Shown piece after piece: positions 1 to 6,267 of a DNA stretch of 13,140 nt (positions are counted from its first letter, which is position 1; each line of letters starts with the position of its first letter). Both the position numbers and the translations under genes were made by a program. The notes under the pieces were generated by a model, which was not told the origin of the DNA, made no database searches, and worked only from the letters and a program-made list of their open reading frames with translations. This DNA is from Candidatus Nealsonbacteria bacterium RIFCSPLOWO2_01_FULL_38_120 (GTDB lineage: Bacteria > Patescibacteriota > Minisyncoccia > Minisyncoccales > GWA2-38-27). Location of the stretch: contig MHMF01000008.1 of the NCBI GenBank assembly GCA_001821475.1, positions 1,477 to 14,616 on the forward strand, given 5' to 3'.

Positions 1-615
1 TGAAATTTGAGATTTGAGTTTGCGACGCCTTCTGCGGAGCATCGTGTCTCCAGTAACGCACTGCCCCTCAACATGAAGTTTTGCCAAAGGATTAATTGCG
101 CCAATGCCAGCGAATAAAGTTGTAAAAGCGCCTGTACTTGGGGTGGATGTTCCGATAGCGTCTGGTGTTGCCCAAGTATAGCCAGCTAACTTTTTTGCTT
201 CAAAGGCGGCTGGAACTGCTCCAAATAATTTTCTCGGAGAAAATGATTCTTCATAAGTTCCGTCGCAGGCAGGATCGTATTCCACTTGCAAATACAAGGC
301 CGACTGATTAAAATTTACGGACGACAAAACCGTGTTACTTCCAAGTAAGACAGAGAATAAGCCGCTGGTGGTAACAATATAAGAAGTTGACGCTTTCCAT
401 TCTTCGCTCCAGATTGAAGAACCGCCTGCGCTCGCGGTATACAAAGAAAACTTCATGCAATTGTTGCCGTCCGCAACAGATAAATTTGAACTGTTGGTCA
501 ACTTCCCCTGAAAATTTATTTGTTCATTGAAAGCGGCGTTTACAGAAACAGCAAAACCACCTAACATCGTCAGGATTATCATTGCTATTAAATTTTTCTT
601 TACGCTTCTAAACAT
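1..615 (-). CDS. Exported surface protein interrupted by an intein/Hint domain (partial, 3' end outside window)
   Basis: The frame is open from ATG at 615 to the window edge, giving 205 residues and no stop. Residues 1-24 form a signal peptide (basic start, hydrophobic core, then VNAAFNEQ). The mature part starts NEQINFQGKLTNSS and includes LYTASAGG, VPAAFEAKKLAG and STGAFTTL, ending INPLAKLHVEG. This is the style of large CPR surface proteins with tail-fibre-like repeats. Right after LHVEGQ comes Cys186 in CVTGDT (Cys codon at 58-60), which matches block A of inteins and Hint domains. The next residues are MLRRRRRKLKSQIS, very basic and low in complexity. The start codon overlaps the end of the upstream gene by 8 bases (ATGTTTAG), and I see no good ribosome site, so translation is probably coupled. 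Whether this is a splicing intein or a terminal autoprocessing Hint domain cannot be told, because the rest lies outside. Confidence 0.85.
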   Translation of the reverse strand, partial: MFRSVKKNLIAMIILTMLGGFAVSVNAAFNEQINFQGKLTNSSNLSVADGNNCMKFSLYTASAGGSSIWSEEWKASTSYIVTTSGLFSVLLGSNTVLSSVNFNQSALYLQVEYDPACDGTYEESFSPRKLFGAVPAAFEAKKLAGYTWATPDAIGTSTPSTGAFTTLFAGIGAINPLAKLHVEGQCVTGDTMLRRRRRKLKSQIS

Positions 616-2050
616 TATAATAAATTTTTACTTTTGATTTTCTGTGAATACGGTAAATAATTTCAATAGCCACGGCAACTATCAACGCGAATAAAAGCTC
701 TCTCTTAACTTTTTCCTGCCAAGGAAGCATATTGAAAATGGAAGCTGTTTGCAAAATTACGAGCTTTGCCCCAATTTCTTTCATCTTCTGATTTTTATAA
801 TCCATCACAATCACGGATAGTGGGTAATCAGCAATTTCTTCCGGAGGAACCAATGTCGTTTCGTAGGCTGTCTTGTCTTTATTTATTCTCAAAAGAAAGG
901 AAAAATATTTATTTTCTTGTCCTTGTCCTGCCGCTGACTTTTCCAAAGTTATCATTATTGTTTTCAGGACTTCAGGAACTTTTTCATAATCAATTGATAT
1001 GGTCAGAGGCAGTCCCTCTAAAACGCCAATAAGATTGCTTTCTGAAACGCGGAGTTTTCTGTTATTTTGGATAAAATCAAAGTCATCAAGTTTTATTTTT
1101 TGGACTTCCTCTGGCGCAGGGACAACAACTGGAACAATCAGAGGCGGAATAATGTCGGGCTGATGCGGAGTCGCGGCGGAAATAGCGCCTGAAGAATAAT
1201 TGTTATTTTTGTCATAAGTGAAAACGGCGTAATAGTATGGCTTGTTATTTTCCAGCCCCGTGTCAACAAATTTTTCGCCCTTGCCCAAATAGACAATAAT
1301 TCCGTCAAATGGGTCTATCGGATAGAATTTTTCGCTCCTTACAACTTTGACTTGAATAAAATCGCTGTCCGGCGGATTCTGCCATTTCAGATCAACCATT
1401 CCATCGTTCGGAATTATTTCAAAATTACTTACATTGGCAGGCGGAATAATATCGGGCAAATCCAAAGTATTAAATGAATTGCCGCTGCTTTCTATTTTAT
1501 TCTGGTTGACGTCTCTGCAAATAATACTGAAGCGATAATTCGTCCCGGCTAATAATTCGCTAATGGCAATCAAATGTTTTATTTTCAAAAAACTTTCCGT
1601 CGCGCTTCCGTCTCCGTATTCAAGCGATCTTCCCCACGATAAATCGCAAGCAGACGGCTCATTCGTGTCCCAGGAAATTTCAACGGAAGTCATAGTAATA
1701 TTCCCGACAGAAATACTGAATATCCAGGATGGTGTAATATCAGCAAAAAATCTTTCTGTCTGCGGAGCAGATTTGCAATCCGACTGACAGTTATTGCTAT
1801 TCTCCGCTCTTGCCGATTCGCAAATGCCGTTATTATTGCAACTGCAATCCAAGGTGCAATTATCCCAATTCTCTCCGCCATCCAGATCACATCTCCCGTT
1901 TGGGCAAGTGGAAGTAACTATCACTCCCACATTTGCGGAATCAGTCGTAGCTAAAACAAAATCGCTTGAATTATTAAAAACAAAACTGCTTAAAAAGAGC
2001 AATCCAGCCAGTATTATTATTGCTGATAATATTTTCATTGAACATCTCAT
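608..2050 (-). CDS. Membrane-anchored extracellular protein with Cys-rich repeats and two fibronectin type III-like domains
   Basis: A 480-residue protein with no enzymatic motif; the role is probably structural or adhesive at the cell surface. Residues 6-24 are a signal peptide or anchor. Residues 49-92 hold two related Cys-rich motifs (PNGRCDLDGGENWDNCTLDC, then NNNGICESARAENSNNCQSDC), of the G-x-C...GEN..NC..DC kind seen in secreted archaeal and CPR proteins and likely disulfide-bonded. Fibronectin-III-like domains follow at about 110-197 (VEISWDTNEPSACDLSWG, GTNYRFSI) and 203-295 (VDLKWQNPPDSDF, NNKPYYYAVFTYD). A Pro-rich linker lies at 296-313, and an unrecognised beta-rich domain at about 315-435. 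A membrane helix at 451-467 precedes a basic cytoplasmic tail. ATG at 2050 is preferred to Met5 (2038) because GAGG lies 11 bases upstream. The 3' end overlaps the start of the intein-bearing gene by 8 bases, which suggests the two are made together. Confidence 0.85.
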   Translation of the reverse strand: MRCSMKILSAIIILAGLLFLSSFVFNNSSDFVLATTDSANVGVIVTSTCPNGRCDLDGGENWDNCTLDCSCNNNGICESARAENSNNCQSDCKSAPQTERFFADITPSWIFSISVGNITMTSVEISWDTNEPSACDLSWGRSLEYGDGSATESFLKIKHLIAISELLAGTNYRFSIICRDVNQNKIESSGNSFNTLDLPDIIPPANVSNFEIIPNDGMVDLKWQNPPDSDFIQVKVVRSEKFYPIDPFDGIIVYLGKGEKFVDTGLENNKPYYYAVFTYDKNNNYSSGAISAATPHQPDIIPPLIVPVVVPAPEEVQKIKLDDFDFIQNNRKLRVSESNLIGVLEGLPLTISIDYEKVPEVLKTIMITLEKSAAGQGQENKYFSFLLRINKDKTAYETTLVPPEEIADYPLSVIVMDYKNQKMKEIGAKLVILQTASIFNMLPWQEKVKRELLFALIVAVAIEIIYRIHRKSKVKIYYNV

Positions 2051-2237
2051 TTTGAAATTAACCTCATCATTCTAATTCCTATTAAATTACAATTTCAAAA
2101 TTACAAATTACAAATAAATCCAAAATTATAAATTCAAAACTGCTTACCTTTTTGATTTTTGGTTGCCAAGACACTTTTTGAATTTTTGATTTTGGTCATT
2201 GTAATTTATTTGTGATTTGTGATTTTGGATTTGGTGC
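2051..2237. repeat. Low-complexity intergenic repeat in inverted orientation
   Basis: This 187-base gap is built of AAATTACAAAT/AAATCCAAAAT-type words. A 22-base unit at 2098-2119 recurs inverted at 2204-2225 with two T/C differences; on plus-strand RNA both would be G-U pairs. The flanks (AAATTCAAAA at 2130-2139, TTTTTGAATTTTTGATTTT from 2174) are also roughly complementary. No coding frame or convincing promoter is seen. The style matches dispersed intergenic repeats of CPR genomes; the function is unknown. Confidence 0.6.
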
Positions 2238-3020
2238 TTACAGCATCACTGCCGTTGCTGTGATTACCGCCCGGTATGTGTCGCCCAGAAGCGATCCTGT
2301 TTCATTATTCGGAACGCCGTCCTCGTTGTAAAGCTGGGCTTTTAATTTTAATGTCGTGGCTGTTCCTGACGGCTGATTAGGCGAAACAGAACTCGCTATC
2401 GCTTCATCCGTTGTTGAAAAATAGTACCAGCATTTGTCCGCGGTATTGTTTGAACCTGTCGCGCAGACAGAGCCGTTGTCTCTGAATTTCTGGACAACAC
2501 CGCTTCCTTCCGGGCTGTATCCGAATTCAGCCACGCTGTCTAAAATCGCCCATTCGTAATCAGGAACTCCTGCTGACGCCTCTGTGTAATCCGCGAAACT
2601 ATCACCCAATGTTTGCCCAGTTAAAGCCGGAGAAGCTGACGCTTTTACGCTGAAATTGTAGCCAGCCGGATTATCAGTTATCGTTGTCCATGCAATGCTT
2701 CCCGTGGCGATTCCGCCCGCAATTCCAGGGATAGTTCCTAAATCAATATCATCAGGCGAAGAAATTGTCAGAGAAAATTCAGTTGACATCTGGCGATAGC
2801 CGGCTCTCAAATTGTAATTCGCGCTCGTCGCAACGCCCGTAGCAATCCCACCCGCGCTGTCCTGCGTTTTATAATTTGTTGACGCGGAACTGTCGCTCCC
2901 TCCGACATTAACATCTTCCGACTGAATTTTATAATTCCCGCTCTGCATAGCGGCATCAACAAAAAACCTTGTTAACAGCAATCCGAATATTATAATAATT
3001 GTTCTCAAATATTTTACCAT
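2238..3020 (-). CDS. Secreted protein, probable beta-rich surface component
   Basis: A 260-residue protein with a signal peptide at about 1-23 (KYLRTIIIIFGLLLTRFFVDA, cut near A-A-M). Two related segments follow the cleavage site: SGNYKIQSEDVNVGGSDSSAS, then TNYKTQDSAGGIATGVATSA with NYNLRAGYRQM. This opening is typical of a family of secreted CPR proteins without known function. The rest (FSLTISSPDDIDLGTIPG, then alternating hydrophobic and Gly/Ser/Thr-rich strands) suggests a beta-sandwich. Two Cys (VCATGSNNTADKCWYYF) could form a disulfide. There is no C-terminal membrane helix, so the protein is probably released or held by partners. It lies between two membrane-anchored surface proteins on the same strand and is probably part of the same surface set. 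Translation has only a weak ribosome site upstream of ATG at 3020. Function not recognised. Confidence 0.8.
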   Translation of the reverse strand: MVKYLRTIIIIFGLLLTRFFVDAAMQSGNYKIQSEDVNVGGSDSSASTNYKTQDSAGGIATGVATSANYNLRAGYRQMSTEFSLTISSPDDIDLGTIPGIAGGIATGSIAWTTITDNPAGYNFSVKASASPALTGQTLGDSFADYTEASAGVPDYEWAILDSVAEFGYSPEGSGVVQKFRDNGSVCATGSNNTADKCWYYFSTTDEAIASSVSPNQPSGTATTLKLKAQLYNEDGVPNNETGSLLGDTYRAVITATAVML

Positions 3021-3161
3021 CGTATTTTACAAAATTTCCAATTTTTAATTCCAAATTTTTAAATAATTTTTAAATGTCCCAATTTTTTATGACGACGGGT
3101 TCGGTTTAAAAATTTAAACATTAAATCATTATTTATAAAATTAAAAATTGCTTTTGGATTT
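3021..3161. other. AT-rich spacer with a short inverted repeat
   Basis: A 141-base gap, very AT-rich. The only structure I can support is GTTTAAA-AA-TTTAAAC at 3104-3119, a small inverted repeat. There is no U-tract placed as in an intrinsic terminator and no clear promoter. Confidence 0.4.
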
Positions 3162-4136
3162 TTATTTTCTCTTGATGATAAAAATTATCGCCCCTAATAA
3201 AATAATCAACCCCGCTCCTCCAATTGCCAGCATTTTCCACGGCAAAACCCAAAAATAAATCATCTCCTCGTCAATAATATCTTGATAGCCCCTGTTAACT
3301 TTCAAGGTTGCTTCGTATCTGCCGAAAAGCCATGGCTTATCCCATTGTATTTCGCGCGTTCTTACAGAATCAGGCATTACGAACCAAGGATCCACCTCTA
3401 TTTTTCCAACCTCTCTGCCGAATATATTTTTTATTCCGATAATCCCGTAAGGAACCAAATGAACATTTCCTTTGTTTTCTATAGCCGCGCTGAAAAGAAT
3501 ATGCCCTTTCTTATAAAATAACTTTTCTGTGCGGAAATCTTTCAACACAGCTTGCTCTATGGCATTTCCGCTGATTCTCACGAAAAACAGCGCTCCTAAT
3601 CTTGAAACAACTTTTACTTCTGTCCCCATTCCAGCTGATTGCTCTTCGGAAGGATTTGTTTCCACAAGCGCGGAACCGTAAAGCCCCCCTGGCTCAATAT
3701 TCTGGGGAATTGAAATTTCAACCGGAATTGTTATTTTTTCTCCGTATTTTAAGGTGAATTCCGAAACTTCCGGCTTTAAATAATTTTTCAAAGAATAAAG
3801 ACCCTCTTCTCCTCCCAAAAAAACAATAGGATTTTCCGGCTCGTAAGAACCCTTGAAATCCTCAATTTCAATTTTGAAATTCATTTCAGCGCCGGTTCTA
3901 TTTGTGACTGAAATCACTTTCGTAATTTTTTCTCCGGGCTCCATCCATAATTCTATTTTGCCGGGACTTAAAACAAAATCTCCAACAAGAGTTCCAGCCA
4001 AATTTATTTTTTCAATCTGATATGCGAATATTCTTGCCGGAAAAATAATCAAAGGAGAAATAATCAAAACCGCCAAAGCCAGCCCCCTTAAAAAATATTC
4101 CGCTAATTTTTCTTTTTCCTTCAAATTTTTTTCCAT
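3162..4136 (-). CDS. DUF916-like membrane-anchored surface protein
   Basis: A 324-residue protein. A basic, charged start is followed by a hydrophobic export segment at about 18-39 (LALAVLIISPLIIFPARIFA). Residues 52-190 (FVLSPGKIELWMEPGEKITKVISVTNRTG, then FKIEIEDFKG, IPVEISIPQNIEPGGLYGSAL) resemble the immunoglobulin-like DUF916/WxL-associated surface domain. A second beta domain lies at about 195-285 (FSAAIENKGNVHLVPYGIIGI). A membrane helix at 299-321 with the tail KRK anchors the C-terminus. In Gram-positive bacteria related proteins bind surface polymers or other surface proteins; here that is only an inference. The gene lies 89 bases downstream of the HTH-membrane protein gene, with a hairpin-rich spacer between. 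The family call rests on pattern recognition alone. Confidence 0.75.
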   Translation of the reverse strand: MEKNLKEKEKLAEYFLRGLALAVLIISPLIIFPARIFAYQIEKINLAGTLVGDFVLSPGKIELWMEPGEKITKVISVTNRTGAEMNFKIEIEDFKGSYEPENPIVFLGGEEGLYSLKNYLKPEVSEFTLKYGEKITIPVEISIPQNIEPGGLYGSALVETNPSEEQSAGMGTEVKVVSRLGALFFVRISGNAIEQAVLKDFRTEKLFYKKGHILFSAAIENKGNVHLVPYGIIGIKNIFGREVGKIEVDPWFVMPDSVRTREIQWDKPWLFGRYEATLKVNRGYQDIIDEEMIYFWVLPWKMLAIGGAGLIILLGAIIFIIKRK

Positions 4137-4143
4137 TTGATTA

Positions 4144-4194
4144 TTGTGTGCCCACCTATTGCCTACCTTGTGTGCCTACCTGGTAGGCACACAA
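4144..4194 (-). repeat. Three-arm GTGTGCCTACC element, possible RNA switch ahead of the DUF916-like gene
   Basis: TTGTGTGCCTACC (4168-4180) and GGTAGGCACACAA (4182-4194) are perfect inverted copies around one base. A further direct copy, TTGTGTGCCCACC (4144-4156), differs by one base, and a shortened copy, TTGCCTACC, lies at 4159-4167. In minus-strand RNA the 5' arm can pair with the adjacent arm (perfect) or with the arm nearest the start codon (13 pairs, one G-U, 25-base loop). The latter contains GGTGGG and ends 7 bases before ATG at 4136. No U-tract follows, so a simple intrinsic terminator is unlikely. Confidence 0.6.
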
Positions 4195-4210
4195 TGCGAT
4201 TGCTCGCATT
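4193..4210. repeat. Small hairpin after the HTH-membrane protein gene
   Basis: AATGCGA (4193-4199) and TCGCATT (4204-4210) form a 7-base stem with a 4-base loop, beginning 15 bases after the stop codon at 4226. It sits next to the three-arm element and lacks a U-tract. It may protect the upstream mRNA or be part of a larger fold. Confidence 0.45.
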
Positions 4211-4225
4211 TAATCATTTAATCAA

Positions 4226-5908
4226 TTAATTTTTATCATTTATCGGCACCATCATATACATATATTCTCCTCCTTCTTTGCTTTTGAATACCGGAATAAT
4301 AATCCCTGACTCTTTATTTCTCGGCGCGACCACAACTTCATCAGAGAAAAATGACTTTATCTTTTCTTTTGTTTTTTCCTCATCGTTTTCAATCGGAATA
4401 ACAACTATCCCCTCTGTATTTTGAGAGGCCATAGACGAAAGATTTTCTACTTCCACTATTTGGTTAATCGGCGGGTTGGTCAAGATATCGGGTATTTCAT
4501 ATAAAAAAGCAAAAACATCTCTTGTTTTTTCAGAAATCGCAAAAGTTAAATTATCAAATGTTTCAACTATTCCTTCCTTCAAAGAAAGCAACATATTGCC
4601 CGAACTTTGTATAAAATCATCCGTAAATGATTTGATTGAATCGCCGAAAGAAAAAACTTTATTTCTGAACGTTTCAAAAATCCAACGACTATAATCGGTA
4701 AAGGCGCTGGCTTGCAATACGAGAGCTGTTTTCCCCGCTAAAACATTATCAATGGCAAAAGATGAAATCTTGCTTGCCTGAAAAGATAAATCCTTTGCCC
4801 CGGCAAACGACCCTTCTATAATTTCGTTTCCAGCGCCGCCTACAATATATGTAAGAACGGACGCGCTATCTATAGCTCCATTGAAATCTTTGACTGAAGC
4901 CGCCATCAGCGAATCGCCGGAATTTCCAATATCGTTAGCGATGCTCCCGGCAACGCCGAAAACAGCGGAATAAGAATTTATCCCGTCCCTGATATTTCTC
5001 GCCACAAAGCAATCTAAAAGCTTGTCGCCTGCATAATTAATATTTTCAACTCCTTCTTTGGCATCGCGCGCCGTTGCTAAAATACTTTTGCTCGAAATTC
5101 CTGCAACTTCTTTAATAATTGTAATTTCCGCTTCTCCGACATTTTCAGCTATCGCATTGATATTGTTTGAAAAAACAAACGCTGATTTTTTAGAAACTTC
5201 TATAATTCCGCTTGCGACAAAATCTCCCGCATCGTTTACAATCATAGCCAGTTCGTTCGCTAAACCAACAACTTCCACAAAACCTTCCGCGGAATAAATA
5301 ATAAATTTATCTCCTGCCCCTCCGATATTAATTGCTAATTGAATAGCCGACCCGGCAACTTCAATCAAACCTTCCGCGGAAGAATTGATAAATTGCAAGG
5401 CAATAACATCTCCTGCCGCGGAAACTATTTTTACGACAGAATTAGATTGCCAGAAAACTTTTAACAAAAATGAATTTCCAAAAACGCACCCCGCTACTAT
5501 TAATACAGAGACGAGAGCCGTGGCAAACCCAAAACCTAATTGATTTTTGAAAAATTCCGAGGACGGGAAATTAAATATAACTTCTTGTATCTTTCCAAAA
5601 AATCCTAATTCGCCGATTGGAAGATTCTCGGGAGGAGCGATTTTTTTAGTAAATGATTTAAATGCTTCTGCTCCGTTAATTTTATTTTCTTTTCTTTCTA
5701 TGCATTCATCAATATATTCTTTATATTGTTCAACTGTCGCGACATATTCGTCCAGCCACTCTTTTTTAGTCATCCAATTTCTGCCTAATTTTACAGCTTT
5801 TAATTTGCCTGTTCTTGCGCGCAAACTCAAATACTCCTGCGAATATTGGCAATATGTAGTTGCTTCATGGAGAGATATATATTTATTGACTAAATCTTGT
5901 TTATTCAT
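4226..5908 (-). CDS. HTH (excisionase/MerR-like) protein with one membrane segment and a repetitive outer region
   Basis: A 560-residue protein. Residues 9-58 (ISLHEATTYCQYSQEYLSLR, then GKLKAVKLGRNWMTKKEWLDEY) match the helix-turn-helix_17/excisionase-type fold, with the usual hydrophobic helices and the K-LGRNWM-T wing. A charged linker follows, then one membrane helix at about 125-150 (FATALVSVLIVAGCVFGNSFLL). Residues 155-400 are a repetitive Ala/Gly/Ile-rich region. SAEG-x-x-EV is repeated at 177 and 206 (period 29), and AGD-like turns recur at about 165, 198, 227, 293, 330 and 358. The C-terminus has two short strand-rich motifs (IVVIPIEND, GIIIPVFKSKEGGEYMYMMV). This layout suggests a DNA-binding head in the cytoplasm and a long part outside, as in membrane-tethered regulators, but signalling is an inference. 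Start at ATG 5908: no good ribosome site, but a strong promoter and operator-like boxes lie upstream. Confidence 0.8.
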   Translation of the reverse strand: MNKQDLVNKYISLHEATTYCQYSQEYLSLRARTGKLKAVKLGRNWMTKKEWLDEYVATVEQYKEYIDECIERKENKINGAEAFKSFTKKIAPPENLPIGELGFFGKIQEVIFNFPSSEFFKNQLGFGFATALVSVLIVAGCVFGNSFLLKVFWQSNSVVKIVSAAGDVIALQFINSSAEGLIEVAGSAIQLAINIGGAGDKFIIYSAEGFVEVVGLANELAMIVNDAGDFVASGIIEVSKKSAFVFSNNINAIAENVGEAEITIIKEVAGISSKSILATARDAKEGVENINYAGDKLLDCFVARNIRDGINSYSAVFGVAGSIANDIGNSGDSLMAASVKDFNGAIDSASVLTYIVGGAGNEIIEGSFAGAKDLSFQASKISSFAIDNVLAGKTALVLQASAFTDYSRWIFETFRNKVFSFGDSIKSFTDDFIQSSGNMLLSLKEGIVETFDNLTFAISEKTRDVFAFLYEIPDILTNPPINQIVEVENLSSMASQNTEGIVVIPIENDEEKTKEKIKSFFSDEVVVAPRNKESGIIIPVFKSKEGGEYMYMMVPINDKN

Positions 5909-5912
5909 ATCT

Positions 5913-5925
5913 ATATCGGATACAC
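5913..5925. promoter_or_regulatory. Operator-like box ATATCGGATACAC near the start codon
   Basis: ATATCGGATACAC at 5913-5925 lies 5 bases before the start codon at 5908. It matches ATATCCGATACAC at 6036-6048 except for one C/G. Because the gene just downstream encodes an HTH protein, an autoregulatory site is plausible. Only the repetition is observed. Confidence 0.45.
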
Positions 5926-5980
5926 CGTTTCAATTGTTTAATATACTAAAAATGCAACCAAAAAATCGGCTGATTATTAT

Positions 5981-6009
5981 ATTATCGCCGACTCATAAAT
6001 TAGTGTCAA
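5981..6009 (-). promoter_or_regulatory. Sigma70-type promoter for the HTH-membrane protein gene
   Basis: Read on the minus strand, TTGACA (6009-6004) is followed by 17 bases and GATAAT (5986-5981). This is a consensus -35 with a one-off -10 at ideal spacing. The predicted transcription start is near 5974, giving a leader of about 65 bases. Confidence 0.65.
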
Positions 6010-6029
6010 TCGCCTATCCTGTGTATAAC

Positions 6030-6045
6030 TATCGGATATCCGATA
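6030..6045. promoter_or_regulatory. 16-base perfect palindrome, candidate operator
   Basis: TATCGGATATCCGATA is a perfect palindrome made of two overlapping inverted TATCSGATA boxes. It ends 21 bases upstream of the -35 element, and a third box lies at 5914-5922. Such an arrangement fits binding by a dimeric HTH protein; the encoded neighbour is the obvious candidate. Confidence 0.5.
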
Positions 6046-6082
6046 CACATAGTAATCTCAAAAATCAAATCTCAGATCTCAA

Positions 6083-6165
6083 AATTGTGGCGTCGTTTCG
6101 CGACAATTATAAGCGTAAACCGCAAAACGAAAAATGCAAAACCAATGTGTCGCTTCGCGACAATT
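6083..6165. repeat. Two copies of a TTCGCGACAATT hairpin repeat
   Basis: TTCGCGACAATT occurs at 6097-6108 and again at 6154-6165. The second lies in a clean hairpin, TGTCGC-TTC-GCGACA (6148-6162). The first lies in a weaker one, AATTGT/ACAATT with one inner mismatch (6083-6108). They look like members of a dispersed hairpin repeat family rather than protein-binding sites. Confidence 0.5.
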
Positions 6166-6171
6166 CACAAG

Positions 6172-6233
6172 ATATGAATTAGTCATTAGACAAACTAAGA
6201 CATTTATTAGATTAGCTAATGACTAATTCATAT
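6172..6233. repeat. 18-base perfect inverted repeat with T-run on plus strand (terminator-like)
   Basis: ATATGAATTAGTCATTAG (6172-6189) and CTAATGACTAATTCATAT (6216-6233) are perfectly complementary with a 26-base spacer. Six T follow at 6236-6241 on the plus strand. For minus-strand rodA transcripts, which end at 6268, the run is on the wrong side, so it is not a standard terminator for rodA. It may serve as a long mRNA-end hairpin or be a dispersed element. Confidence 0.5.
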
Positions 6234-6267
6234 ACTTTTTTAATTTTTGAGATTTGATTTTTAATTT

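Noticed and set aside
2098..2225. CRISPR-like or insertion-sequence ends
   Set aside because: The repeats are low-complexity and inverted, without regular spacers, a transposase or target duplications.
5547..6182. 211-residue plus-strand frame overlapping the start of the HTH-membrane protein gene
   Set aside because: It is antisense to a real gene and then runs through hairpins and repeats (for example VASFRDNYKRKP from the TTCGCGACAATT repeat). No domain or ribosome site.
6172..6241. Intrinsic terminator for rodA
   Set aside because: The stem is long, but the T-run follows it only on the plus strand; rodA is transcribed from the minus strand.
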